NCBI GenBank assembly: GCA_030425045.1
Contig: JAUHVL010000005.1
Location: 145,047-209,046 of the forward strand
Source: a bacterium
GTDB lineage: Bacteria; Bdellovibrionota; Bacteriovoracia; Bacteriovoracales; Bacteriovoracaceae
Length of the DNA: 64,000 bases
Reading direction: 5' to 3'
Below the pieces are notes generated by a model. That model made no database searches. It worked only from the letters and a program-made list of their open reading frames with translations, and was not told where the DNA came from. Below are positions 52,252 to 60,682 of the stretch, one piece after another (the stretch's first letter is position 1; every line of letters begins with the position of its first letter). Made by a program: the position numbers and the translations under genes.

Positions 52252-52257
52252 TACACT
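52252..52257 (+). promoter_or_regulatory. -10-like TACACT adjacent to a start codon
   Basis: TACACT at 52252-52257 ends six bases before ATG 52264, with no Shine-Dalgarno sequence. The spacing matches the other leaderless candidates in this window. The hexamer itself is only a fair match. Confidence 0.3.
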
Positions 52258-52263
52258 ATAGAA

Positions 52264-53796
52264 ATGAATATAGACCGGATAACAGAGCATAAAAGCTTTC
52301 ACTTCTATCTCATCATTTTCTCTACACTAATCGTTTATGGTCACTCGATAAGTTTTGATTTTGTCTTCGATGATGAACATTTTATCGTCAATAACCGATT
52401 TATTCATAGCTTTGAACATAGTTTAAAAATTTTTACGGAAAATATTGTCGCGGGTGCAGGAATGAAAAGTAATTTATATCGTCCTTTTCAGTCGCTAACT
52501 CACTTTATTGATTGGCAGCTTTGGGGTGCCAACCCCACTTTTCATCATTTAACAAATGTCATCATTCATATCGGCTTGGGGATCAGTTTTTATTTTTTAA
52601 TGCTCGGTTTGTTTACTAAAAAAGCTGCCCTTTTTTCAACGTTGTTTTTTATCTTACATCCATTACAGCATCAAGCAGTCGCTTTTATCTCTGGGCGTGG
52701 AGACATTTTAGGAATGATGTTTTTATCGATGGGGATATTATTTGCGAAAAATTATATGGCGATTATTCCTTTCATTCTTGCGATGTTGTCTAAAGAGAGT
52801 ATGGCCTTTTTCCCTTTTTATTTGATGATCTATGAAAAAATTAAAGGAGAGAAGTGGGATTATAAAAGATATGGCGTTTACTCTCTTGTAGCTGGTCTTT
52901 ACATGCTCTTAAGGCTTACGGTCTTAAATTTTAACAACACGATGAATTTTTATGAAAATCCAAATATTTTCACTGAAAATTTTGTTTTTCGTTTATTTAC
53001 ATTTTTTACGAGTATGGCAAAAGGCTTAAGTCTTTGGTTTTTTCCCTTTGATCTTCATCACGAAAGACATTGGCAAGTTTATGCAACGTTTTGGCATTAC
53101 CTCGTTATTGTAGGTCTTTTGATAATCGTCGCGATGATCATATGTATTTTCTTTTCTGTTAAAAAGAAAAATTGGTGGGGTCTAGGGTTTCTTTGGTTTT
53201 TGATAGCCGCTTTTCCAACATCTAATTTGATCGTGATCATTAATGCTCTCTTTTATGATCATTGGTATATCTTACCGGGAATAGGTCTGGTCATGATCTT
53301 GGGACAATTATTTTCGAAAGTACCGGAGAAAAAACAATATTTAGTCATGTCTTTGATTTTAATCCCTCTCGCATTCACTTCTTTTTTCTATACCAAGGTA
53401 TGGGAGAGTCCCTACACTCTCTATGGCCATATTCTGAAACATAACCCCAAGTCAGCAAAAGCTATGGTGAATCTCGCTGTTGCCTATTCCTATGATGGAA
53501 ATGATGAGATGGCCGAAAAATACTATTTAGATGCGCTCAGTATTAATAATAAGCTCTATGAAATTCATCATAATTTAGGAATGATCTATTATCGTCGTGA
53601 ACAGTACGAAAAAGCGATGGCCTATTATGATAACGCTTTAAAAATTAAACCGAATTTTTTTCAATCTAAAAAATATCTCGCCGTTTGTTATTTCTACTTG
53701 GGAGATAAGGAAAAGTCTCTTAGGCTCTTAAGAGAAGTCAAAGCTGAATTTCCTTACGATAGAGATGTGGATCGAATTATTGATCAGATAAAATAG
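52264..53796 (+). CDS. TMTC-like GT-C glycosyltransferase with C-terminal TPRs
   Basis: The product is 510 residues. The first 385 have about ten membrane helices with features of the TMTC/PMT-like GT-C group: FDFVFDDEHFIVNNRF (acidic pair in the first periplasmic loop), LYRPFQSLTHFIDWQLWG, and HPLQHQAVAFISGRGDILGM. Residues about 397-505 form three tetratricopeptide repeats (AKAMVNLAVAYSYDGNDEMA and following). Eukaryotic TMTC proteins O-mannosylate proteins. The bacterial acceptor is unknown. The 3' end overlaps the converging hflX by 20 bases. Confidence 0.85.
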   Translation: MNIDRITEHKSFHFYLIIFSTLIVYGHSISFDFVFDDEHFIVNNRFIHSFEHSLKIFTENIVAGAGMKSNLYRPFQSLTHFIDWQLWGANPTFHHLTNVIIHIGLGISFYFLMLGLFTKKAALFSTLFFILHPLQHQAVAFISGRGDILGMMFLSMGILFAKNYMAIIPFILAMLSKESMAFFPFYLMIYEKIKGEKWDYKRYGVYSLVAGLYMLLRLTVLNFNNTMNFYENPNIFTENFVFRLFTFFTSMAKGLSLWFFPFDLHHERHWQVYATFWHYLVIVGLLIIVAMIICIFFSVKKKNWWGLGFLWFLIAAFPTSNLIVIINALFYDHWYILPGIGLVMILGQLFSKVPEKKQYLVMSLILIPLAFTSFFYTKVWESPYTLYGHILKHNPKSAKAMVNLAVAYSYDGNDEMAEKYYLDALSINNKLYEIHHNLGMIYYRREQYEKAMAYYDNALKIKPNFFQSKKYLAVCYFYLGDKEKSLRLLREVKAEFPYDRDVDRIIDQIK

Positions 53797-55144
53797 CTTC
53801 ATTGTCTTCAGAATCAGACATTTCTAAAAAGTGATGAATACGAGGATCGTTTGGCTTCATTACATATTTTGTTAAGGGAGTTTGCTCAAAAATAAAGTCG
53901 GGAATTCTAACGCGATAAAAGATTCCTTTTTCATGGTTTACTGTGGCCATCACATTACAGTGAGAAGCGACAGTTCCGTGGGCAGCACCTTCATCGTAGG
54001 GGATGAAGAGGTCGTAATGATCTTGTTGTTCAAGAAAATAATCAATAATATGTTTTCTTAATTTTTTCATATCTTCTTGATTAAAAGAAGAAACGACAAA
54101 GCTATCTGGATGAATTCTTTTAACAATTTTTGCTTTAATGGGATCGTTTAAAAGGTCTTTTTTATTAAAGACGGAGATTTTCATTTTATCGCCAGCGCCA
54201 AGTTCTTCGAGTACGTCATGAGTAACTTGTAATTGTTTTTTGTAATTAGGATCAGAAATATCACATACAACAATGAGAAGATCAGCTTCAAGCGCTGATT
54301 CTAAAGTGGTTTTAAAACCATCGATTAAGGTGTTTGGTAAGTTTGAAATAAACCCCACGGTATCAATCAAAATCATAGGAGGTTTTGTGTCAGGGTTTAA
54401 CGTTCTAAAAGTCGTATCGAGAGTCGCAAAGAGTTTATCTTCTTCTTTGATATTGATACGACAGAGACGATTCATAATCGAAGATTTACCAGCATTGGTA
54501 TAACCCACGAGGGCCGCTGTCATTGTTTGATTTTGACGTTTCTTTTTTTGTTGCTCTCTACTTTTGGCGAGAAGTTTCAACTCTTTTTTTAGAAATTCAA
54601 TTCTTTGGCGAATAATACGACGATCGAGTTCAATTTGCTTTTCACCTTCACCACCTCGAACACCAATACCACCTCGTTGTCTGCCTAAGTGAGACCAAAA
54701 ACCTGCTAGCCTAGGAAGGACATATTGCATACGAGCAATTTCAATTTGTATTTTCGCTTCTCTGGTACGAGCATGCTCAGAGAAAATCTCGAGAATAATA
54801 TGAACTCTATCCACTACGGGAAGATCGGTTAGGCTTCGAATATTTCTTATTTGACTGGCCGTTAATTCAAAGTCAAAAACTAAAAGTGTCGCCCCTTCTT
54901 CTTTTGATTTCTCCGCAATTTCTTTTAATTTTCCTGAACCTAAAATTGTAGCTGAATCGATATCTTTTCTATTTTGGATAAACTGATAACCTACTTCGAT
55001 ATTGAGAGTTCGTAAAAGTTCTCTTAATTCATTAAGAGACCTTTGAGTTTCAACTTCTGTTCTGTGCTCAGGAAACTTTGAACAGACGAGTGAAATAATA
55101 CTGGCCTTGGCCTGTTTTGAAATATGAAATTCATTATTCAGCAT
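53777..55144 (-). CDS. hflX: Ribosome-associated GTPase HflX
   Basis: HflX rescues or splits stalled and hibernating ribosomes. The 455-residue product has the N-terminal HflX domain with RIILEIFSEHARTREAKIQI-type sequence (here VHIILEIF) and the Gly-rich RQRGGIGVRGGEGEKQIELD. The GTPase domain has G1 GYTNAGKSS (214-222), G3 DTVGFI and G4 NKKD. It is the last gene of the CoA operon, overlapping panC by 11 bases. Its C-terminal domain is intact. Confidence 0.96.
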   Translation of the reverse strand: MLNNEFHISKQAKASIISLVCSKFPEHRTEVETQRSLNELRELLRTLNIEVGYQFIQNRKDIDSATILGSGKLKEIAEKSKEEGATLLVFDFELTASQIRNIRSLTDLPVVDRVHIILEIFSEHARTREAKIQIEIARMQYVLPRLAGFWSHLGRQRGGIGVRGGEGEKQIELDRRIIRQRIEFLKKELKLLAKSREQQKKKRQNQTMTAALVGYTNAGKSSIMNRLCRINIKEEDKLFATLDTTFRTLNPDTKPPMILIDTVGFISNLPNTLIDGFKTTLESALEADLLIVVCDISDPNYKKQLQVTHDVLEELGAGDKMKISVFNKKDLLNDPIKAKIVKRIHPDSFVVSSFNQEDMKKLRKHIIDYFLEQQDHYDLFIPYDEGAAHGTVASHCNVMATVNHEKGIFYRVRIPDFIFEQTPLTKYVMKPNDPRIHHFLEMSDSEDNEAILSDQ

Positions 55145-55988
55145 GGTTTAATAGTACCAGTCGATTATCTATTAAGCGAGTTGAACCGACGATAAAAGCT
55201 CCTGCAATGACAACTTCTTTTGTGGTATCTGAAAGTGGTTCTAGATTTTTCGAGTCAAGTATTTCAAGGTATTGCCAAGCGCTGTATTTACTCTTGATTT
55301 CAATAGCTTTACTCAGAGCATCTTCAACTTTTCCCCTTTTAAGAATGCTTTCAATTTCTTTTAGTGTTTGAGGTAGAATTTGTGCTTCTTCTCTTTGATC
55401 ATGATCGAGATAGCGATTACGACTTGAAAGAGCGAGTCCGTTTTCATCCCTCGTGATTGGCATCATCTTTAATTTCGTTTCAAGTAAAAGATCGTCTCTC
55501 ATCTTTTTAATAATTTGATACTGCTGATAATCTTTTTGTCCAAAATAACTGATGGTTGGCCTACAAAGTGAAAAAATCCGATACACAACAGTCGTCACTC
55601 CATCAAAATGTCCCGGTCTAAATTTCGCACAAAGGACGTTATTCATAGACTCCACTTTTATTGTAGTATTAAAACTTGTCCCGTAAATCTCGTGATCATT
55701 TGTAGGATGAAAAACAATAACGTGGTCATCTTCATGCATGCACGATTTTATTTTTTCAATATCTTGCTCAAAGGTTCGAGGGTATTTATCTAAGTCCTCT
55801 CCTTGTAAAAACTGCTTGGGATTTACAAAGATGGTTAAAATAGTTTGATCATTTTCTTTTAAAGACTCTTTTAATAAACTTAAGTGACCTTCATGAAGAT
55901 TGCCCATTGTTGGAACAAGCCCGATACTGCCTGAAAGACGCTCTCTTTTGTTTTTAAAATCTTGTAGAGTATTGATGATTTCAATCAT
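55134..55988 (-). CDS. panC: Pantothenate synthetase
   Basis: PanC condenses pantoate and beta-alanine using ATP. The 284-residue product has LVPTMGNLHEGHLSLL (the HxGH nucleotide-binding motif), FVNPKQF, FRPGHFDGVTTVV and the KMSKS-like region ALSSRNRYL. It overlaps coaBC by four bases upstream and hflX downstream. No panD is adjacent, so beta-alanine must come from elsewhere. Confidence 0.97.
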   Translation of the reverse strand: MIEIINTLQDFKNKRERLSGSIGLVPTMGNLHEGHLSLLKESLKENDQTILTIFVNPKQFLQGEDLDKYPRTFEQDIEKIKSCMHEDDHVIVFHPTNDHEIYGTSFNTTIKVESMNNVLCAKFRPGHFDGVTTVVYRIFSLCRPTISYFGQKDYQQYQIIKKMRDDLLLETKLKMMPITRDENGLALSSRNRYLDHDQREEAQILPQTLKEIESILKRGKVEDALSKAIEIKSKYSAWQYLEILDSKNLEPLSDTTKEVVIAGAFIVGSTRLIDNRLVLLNHAE

Positions 55989-57181
55989 AGGGAAGTTAAA
56001 ATCTTTAAAGCTAATTCTTTTTTAGAAAGAGTGTAACTTTGTTCATATTGAGATGTTTTTAAAAGGTAATCAGCATAATCGTTAGCAAAACCTTTTCTCG
56101 TTCCTCCGGCCAGACCGTTATCAACTTTTGTGGCCACTAATAGATCCACAGGTTTTTGCTTCCACTTTTTTTCGATAACATCTTGCCCGAGTTCTGACTC
56201 GGCGGCGAAACCAACGATTTTTTGATGACTTTCTTTTTGTTCGATCATCTTTTTCAAAATATCAGTTGTGGGAATGATTTCGAGATGAGAGTTGAGCTGA
56301 TCTTTTTTTAATTTGGTATTAGCAGCATCAAAGATAAAATCTCCAATCGCCGCAGAGGAAATATAAATATCAGAAGATTTAAACCATTTCGCGATGGCCT
56401 CTTCCATATCCTTTGGAGTGATAACACTTTCTAGCGAAAAATTCGGGTGGGCCATTAAGTGCTGAACTCTTTTTGTCGTTGTTTTGCCTGCAACCAAGAT
56501 AACGTTATGGCCTTGCGAGAGAGCAAGGCTAGCAAGATAAAATCCTGTTAAACCAGATGAGGGGTTTGTCAGGTAACGGACAGAGTCCAAGGGAGAGATG
56601 GTTGCTCCGGTAGATATCAAAATGGTTTTTTTTGTTTTATGGAGATCATAGCTTTGAATAAAGTCAGCGATCAGCTCAATTGCGGGGAGTTTTCCTTCCC
56701 CTACGTCACCACAGGCAAGAAGCCCGGATTCTGTGGGATGGATAAAACAATAAGGAAGACTTTGTAGGGTCTCAATATTTTTTTGTAAAAGAGGAGACTG
56801 ATACATCATAGTGTTCATCGCTGGGAACATAACGACTGGTTTTGATTGATCCCAAGCAAGAAAAACAGATTGTAAAAGGTCACTCGCTTTGCCATAGGCA
56901 AGATCACTTAAAGTATTTGCGGAGAGGGGAGCGATAAGAAGTTTGTCGGCCCACTTACGTAATTCGATATGAAGAATTCCATCTTCGTGATGATTGAAAT
57001 CATCGCTTGCGAGGAAAACTGCTTTTGCTCCAAGGTCTTGATAAACTCTAGGCACGACAAAATGTTTCGCACCACTGGTGAGAACAACTTTAACTTCATG
57101 ACCTTCTTTCACTAATGAGCGACAGAGATCTAAACTTTTATAAGCAGCAATTGAGCCACATACGCCGAGTAATACTTTCAT
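55985..57181 (-). CDS. coaBC: Bifunctional phosphopantothenoylcysteine synthetase/decarboxylase
   Basis: CoaBC carries out the two steps after pantothenate kinase. The 398-residue product has the flavin-dependent decarboxylase half (residues 1-180) with GVCGSIAAYKSLDL, the FNHHEDGILHIELRKWAD block and PAMNTMMY. The CTP-dependent synthetase half (about 190-398) has ISTGATISPLDSVRYLTN then PSSGLTG and TKVDN followed by FANDYADYLL. Layout is complete. The start ATG 57181 lies 35 bases after coaX. Confidence 0.96.
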   Translation of the reverse strand: MKVLLGVCGSIAAYKSLDLCRSLVKEGHEVKVVLTSGAKHFVVPRVYQDLGAKAVFLASDDFNHHEDGILHIELRKWADKLLIAPLSANTLSDLAYGKASDLLQSVFLAWDQSKPVVMFPAMNTMMYQSPLLQKNIETLQSLPYCFIHPTESGLLACGDVGEGKLPAIELIADFIQSYDLHKTKKTILISTGATISPLDSVRYLTNPSSGLTGFYLASLALSQGHNVILVAGKTTTKRVQHLMAHPNFSLESVITPKDMEEAIAKWFKSSDIYISSAAIGDFIFDAANTKLKKDQLNSHLEIIPTTDILKKMIEQKESHQKIVGFAAESELGQDVIEKKWKQKPVDLLVATKVDNGLAGGTRKGFANDYADYLLKTSQYEQSYTLSKKELALKILTSL

Positions 57182-57216
57182 ATTCGTACCGTCTTTAACG
57201 CGTTGTTATATCGAAA

Positions 57217-57942
57217 TTAATCGAGATTGGCCAAGAAATAGAGAGACTCGTGGATAAAGTGTGGATGATGAGATAACTCTGCCATATCACGTAGTATTTG
57301 AAGATGAAGATCGCTATCACCACCTGTCACAATCAGCTTGGTCGGCGCGTGCTTTTGAAGTTTATGAAAATAAAATGAGCGATAAAGATCAAGCACTCCA
57401 TGGCAAACAGCTTTTTTGGTATCACCTGGCCAATCATTAATGGGAAGAATGGACTCTTTGATTACTTCTTCTTTGGTATATTTTTTAAGAGCATCACCTG
57501 CAAGATAACTCTCTAACATTAAGTGAAGCCCAGGCAAAATAAATCCGCCACTGAGGCCATCAAAATTGATGAGATCAACGGTAACAAAAGTTCCCGCATC
57601 GATTACCATCACTTCTTGCCCTTGAAAAAGGTGAAAAGCATGAGCGGCTTGGACTAAACGGTCTTGACCGATTGTTTGAGCGTAGTGAACGGGCATACCA
57701 GCAAAGCAATGATTTTTATGATCCCAAAACCTTTCGAGATCAATCATGCGATCTTTCACCCCATCTTTTACTTGCTCAATGAAAGAGCTCGAGGCCACTT
57801 GAGAGGCAATGATTTTATACTGACGAGAATTGAGCCTCTCGCTATTGATCAGAGGAGAAACCGACTGCAGTTTTCCATTTTCAAAAAGTCCGAAATGCGG
57901 ATGGCTATTTCCTAAATCAATGGTGAAGAGGTTTTTCATCAT
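57217..57942 (-). CDS. coaX: Type III pantothenate kinase
   Basis: CoaX phosphorylates pantothenate, the committed step to CoA. The 241-residue product begins with FTIDLGNSHPHFGLFENGK (phosphate-binding loop) and contains IGQDRLVQAAHAF, VMVIDAGTFVTVDLI and SGGFILPGLHLM, all type III signatures. The first codons overlap the end of panB by 26 bases. Two tandem ATG codons (57942, 57939) are equally plausible starts. Confidence 0.94.
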   Translation of the reverse strand: MMKNLFTIDLGNSHPHFGLFENGKLQSVSPLINSERLNSRQYKIIASQVASSSFIEQVKDGVKDRMIDLERFWDHKNHCFAGMPVHYAQTIGQDRLVQAAHAFHLFQGQEVMVIDAGTFVTVDLINFDGLSGGFILPGLHLMLESYLAGDALKKYTKEEVIKESILPINDWPGDTKKAVCHGVLDLYRSFYFHKLQKHAPTKLIVTGGDSDLHLQILRDMAELSHHPHFIHESLYFLANLD

Positions 57943-58723
57943 TTTCAGTTACCGAATTCCAGTCATGACAATATTTGGTTATTAAATCTTTTTTGAGTTC
58001 AAAAAGATTGATCATTGGTTTGCAAAAACTAGGAGGAGTAAACTTACCCATTTGAAGAAGGTCGTTAATGACGAGTACTTGTCCGTCAGTTTTTGGACCT
58101 GATCCAATACCAATTGTGGGGATAGATAAGTTTCTCGTGATCTCATTGGCCACATCTTCAGTCACGCACTCTAGGACAAGAGCAAAGACACCCGCTTTTT
58201 GTAATTCAAAGGCACTTTCAATTAGGAGCTCAGCAGAAGATTTATTTTTTCCATGAGTGTAATAACCACCCAACTGATGAACCGATTGAGGTGTTAAACC
58301 AAGATGGCCCATAACGGGAACACCGGTCTCAACAAGAGAGCGGATAAGTTTTAAAGTTTTTTTATGTCCGCCTTCAAGTTTGACAGCTTCACATTGTGAT
58401 TGTTGAAAAAGTTTGATGGCATTTTTTATTCCATCTTTTTTGGTGGCATAAGTTCCAAAAGGTAAATCGGCGACGATAAATTTATCGGGAGCACCTCTTC
58501 TGACCGCCTTAGAAAAAACCAACATTTCATCGAGAGAAACGGGAATGGTGGTATCGTATCCCAGCATGACGTTACCGAGACTATCACCAACAAGGATCAT
58601 ATCGATGGGAGTTTCATTTAGCATTTGTGCCGATTGATAATCATAACAAGTCAGCATTTGTAATGGATTGAAACCATTTTGAAGTTTGGACTTTTTAATT
58701 TTACGAATATTTTGTTTTTTCAT
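57917..58723 (-). CDS. panB: 3-methyl-2-oxobutanoate hydroxymethyltransferase
   Basis: PanB converts 2-ketoisovalerate to ketopantoate with a methylene-tetrahydrofolate donor. The 268-residue product has MLTCYDYQSAQMLNE, ILVGDSLGNVMLGYDTTIPV, VMGHLGLTPQSVHQLGGY and LVLECVTEDVANEIT, with the conserved magnesium ligand aspartates. It follows the ilvC-like gene by ten bases and overlaps coaX. Confidence 0.97.
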   Translation of the reverse strand: MKKQNIRKIKKSKLQNGFNPLQMLTCYDYQSAQMLNETPIDMILVGDSLGNVMLGYDTTIPVSLDEMLVFSKAVRRGAPDKFIVADLPFGTYATKKDGIKNAIKLFQQSQCEAVKLEGGHKKTLKLIRSLVETGVPVMGHLGLTPQSVHQLGGYYTHGKNKSSAELLIESAFELQKAGVFALVLECVTEDVANEITRNLSIPTIGIGSGPKTDGQVLVINDLLQMGKFTPPSFCKPMINLFELKKDLITKYCHDWNSVTENDEKPLHH

Positions 58724-58733
58724 AATTTAGTGC

Positions 58734-59672
58734 TTAGTTGAGCTTGTCGTGAATTTGATCATGAATTTTTTGTAGCTCCGTATCTTTCCAAAACAATTCC
58801 ACTTCAGCTCGTATTTTTTCAAAGTCAGCTTGCTCGACCTCTTCAAAAAAAGATCCATCCCAAATTTCGGAGCAGAGTTGTTTTAGTTTCGTTTGGTACG
58901 CTTTGTCAAAGATCATTTTTTGCGCTTTTTCCCCACCTAAAAGGGCATTTGGGCTGATAAGTTTAAAGAATTCGGTAGGGCCCATATCAATCATGGCCTT
59001 GGCGATCAGTTTGACTTCAAGCCAACATTCCATATAGGCGATTTCAGGCTTTACGCCTCGGTTGATAAGCTCATTGAAAGAGTGCAGCGCGCCATAGGGG
59101 AGGAGTGAGCAGAGAACTGATTGTTCGCTCATGAGGTCGGCGTAAGTTTCCTCTTTAAAGCTACTTGAGATCAAAATATCACCAATTCCGATTCCCGTTG
59201 CTATCTCTCTTATAAGTTTTTTGTCATCGTCATTTTGGGCATAATAACAGGCTCCTAGCTTCTTTTTTGTTTCAAAAGAAAAGCGAACTTCTGAAGCGAT
59301 TGCTTTAGGGGCCAATAAAAGGTGGGTGAACTGAGGAAACTTTTCTTCGAGGTCATTTTGCAGTATTGATGCGCCGTGTGCGTAAATTATTCTCGCCTGA
59401 TTTGAAATTATTTCATGGTGTGTTTCAAAAAAACTAAGATGTTCGTGATCTGGAATAAGCAGCAGAATTAGGTTGTGAGTGGGAAGGGCTTCATCTAAAG
59501 ATCTCCACGAAAATCCCAGCTTCTCTACCTCCGATTTTGAACGACTATTCTCTCTTAGGCCGAATGAGACATTAAAACCAGAATCTCTGAGATTCATCGC
59601 CCATGCTTTACCTTGTGAGCCGAAACCAATAATAAGCGGAGAGTGTTTTTCATTCATACCTCCAAATAACAT
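58734..59672 (-). CDS. Ketol-acid reductoisomerase homologue heading the CoA operon
   Basis: The 312-residue product has the IlvC layout. The N-terminal Rossmann fold contains IIGFGSQGKAWAMNLRDSGF and FGLRENSRSKSEVEKLGFSW. The knotted domain contains FKEETYADLMSEQSVLCSLL (D and E metal ligands), YMECWLEVKLIAKAMIDMG (two Glu ligands) and the ISPNALLGG serine loop. The middle (KKLGACYYAQND) is diverged from typical IlvC. In E. coli and other bacteria IlvC can reduce ketopantoate. With panB directly downstream and no panE seen, a ketopantoate reductase role is inferred. ATG 59672 has GAGG upstream. Confidence 0.85.
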   Translation of the reverse strand: MLFGGMNEKHSPLIIGFGSQGKAWAMNLRDSGFNVSFGLRENSRSKSEVEKLGFSWRSLDEALPTHNLILLLIPDHEHLSFFETHHEIISNQARIIYAHGASILQNDLEEKFPQFTHLLLAPKAIASEVRFSFETKKKLGACYYAQNDDDKKLIREIATGIGIGDILISSSFKEETYADLMSEQSVLCSLLPYGALHSFNELINRGVKPEIAYMECWLEVKLIAKAMIDMGPTEFFKLISPNALLGGEKAQKMIFDKAYQTKLKQLCSEIWDGSFFEEVEQADFEKIRAEVELFWKDTELQKIHDQIHDKLN

Positions 59673-59715
59673 GTTCTGATCCTCAAAGCCACATTTGTTA
59701 TGGTATAGAATCTCT

Positions 59716-60498
59716 ATGGATTATAGATTGTTGAAAAGCTCACAAGACTGCTCTTATAAAAGTTCGGCATTTTTATACGGCCAGAGTGTTTTTACGACAC
59801 TTAAAATTGTTCTTAGGGAAGTCTATTTCTGGGACGATCATTGGCAGAGATTAGAACAAAATACGCAGTGGCTGTGGCAAAGATCTTTGCAAGATAAAAG
59901 AGATGAAATCGAGGCTTGTGTATTTGGTTATAAAAAATCAGCGAGATTGGCCGCTTTAAGAATAAGTATTTTTAAAGTGGATGATGAACTCGGCTGGGCG
60001 ATTCACGAATGTAAATTAGATCGAATCCATCAAACACCACTTAAAATAAAATTGACGGAGCATCCTGCCTTCATTCAGAGGCGGCCTCATTATGTAAAGA
60101 TGGCGGCTTATGGTGATGTTTTAAGAGTTAAAGAGCAATACTTGAAAGAAGGATTTGATGATGTCCTTTTTTCTCATGAGCATAAGATTGCGGAAAGCAT
60201 CTTTGGAAATATATTTTTTTTGATGAAAAGTGGAGAGGTTGTAACTCCCGCCAGTGAGTATGGAATTCTTATGGGCATAACCAGACATCATGTGATCAAA
60301 GCTTTAGAGGAAAAAGGAAGGCAGGTTTCTCAAAGAGAGTTTTTTTGTCATGAGCTTGATCACGTTAGTGGAGCATTTCTGACCTCTAGTATTCAAGGTG
60401 TTCGTTTTATTGAAAAAATTGATCAGCTCGAACTTAAGTGTGAATCAGATGAAGTGATAACGATATGGAGAAATTATTTGGAGCATAACCATGGGTAA
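59716..60498 (+). CDS. Class IV aminotransferase (PabC-like aminodeoxychorismate lyase or BCAT-like)
   Basis: The 260-residue PLP enzyme carries the class IV pattern. The likely catalytic lysine is in HYVKMAAYGDVLRVK, followed by EGFDDVLFS, IAESIFGNIFFL (E then NIF) and TPASEYGILMGITRHHVI. Length and late region resemble aminodeoxychorismate lyase, which makes 4-aminobenzoate for folate, but branched-chain or D-amino acid aminotransferases are not excluded. ATG 59716 has no ribosome site; TATAGA ends six bases before it. yacG overlaps by eight bases. Confidence 0.8.
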   Translation: MDYRLLKSSQDCSYKSSAFLYGQSVFTTLKIVLREVYFWDDHWQRLEQNTQWLWQRSLQDKRDEIEACVFGYKKSARLAALRISIFKVDDELGWAIHECKLDRIHQTPLKIKLTEHPAFIQRRPHYVKMAAYGDVLRVKEQYLKEGFDDVLFSHEHKIAESIFGNIFFLMKSGEVVTPASEYGILMGITRHHVIKALEEKGRQVSQREFFCHELDHVSGAFLTSSIQGVRFIEKIDQLELKCESDEVITIWRNYLEHNHG

Positions 60499-60682
60499 GG
60501 AAACAAAAATTAAATGTGTGAGATGTAAAAAAACCTTTATCTACCAACAATCAGAGTTTCGTCCTTTTTGTTCAGAAAGATGTAAGCAAGCAGATCTTGG
60601 GATGTGGTTAATGGAAAGTTATAAAATTCCAACGAATGAATATGTTACTCTTCCCGATGAGAGTGAGTATGATGAAGAATAA
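60491..60682 (+). CDS. yacG: YacG-type zinc-binding protein (DNA gyrase inhibitor family)
   Basis: The 63-residue protein has the four-cysteine ribbon CVRCKKTF then FCSERCKQADLGMWLMESY and the conserved IP motif after it. E. coli YacG binds gyrase and inhibits it in vitro. The acidic C-terminal tail (DESEYDEE) is present. The next gene starts 14 bases inside it, so these genes are translated as an overlapping set. Confidence 0.93.
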   Translation: MGKETKIKCVRCKKTFIYQQSEFRPFCSERCKQADLGMWLMESYKIPTNEYVTLPDESEYDEE

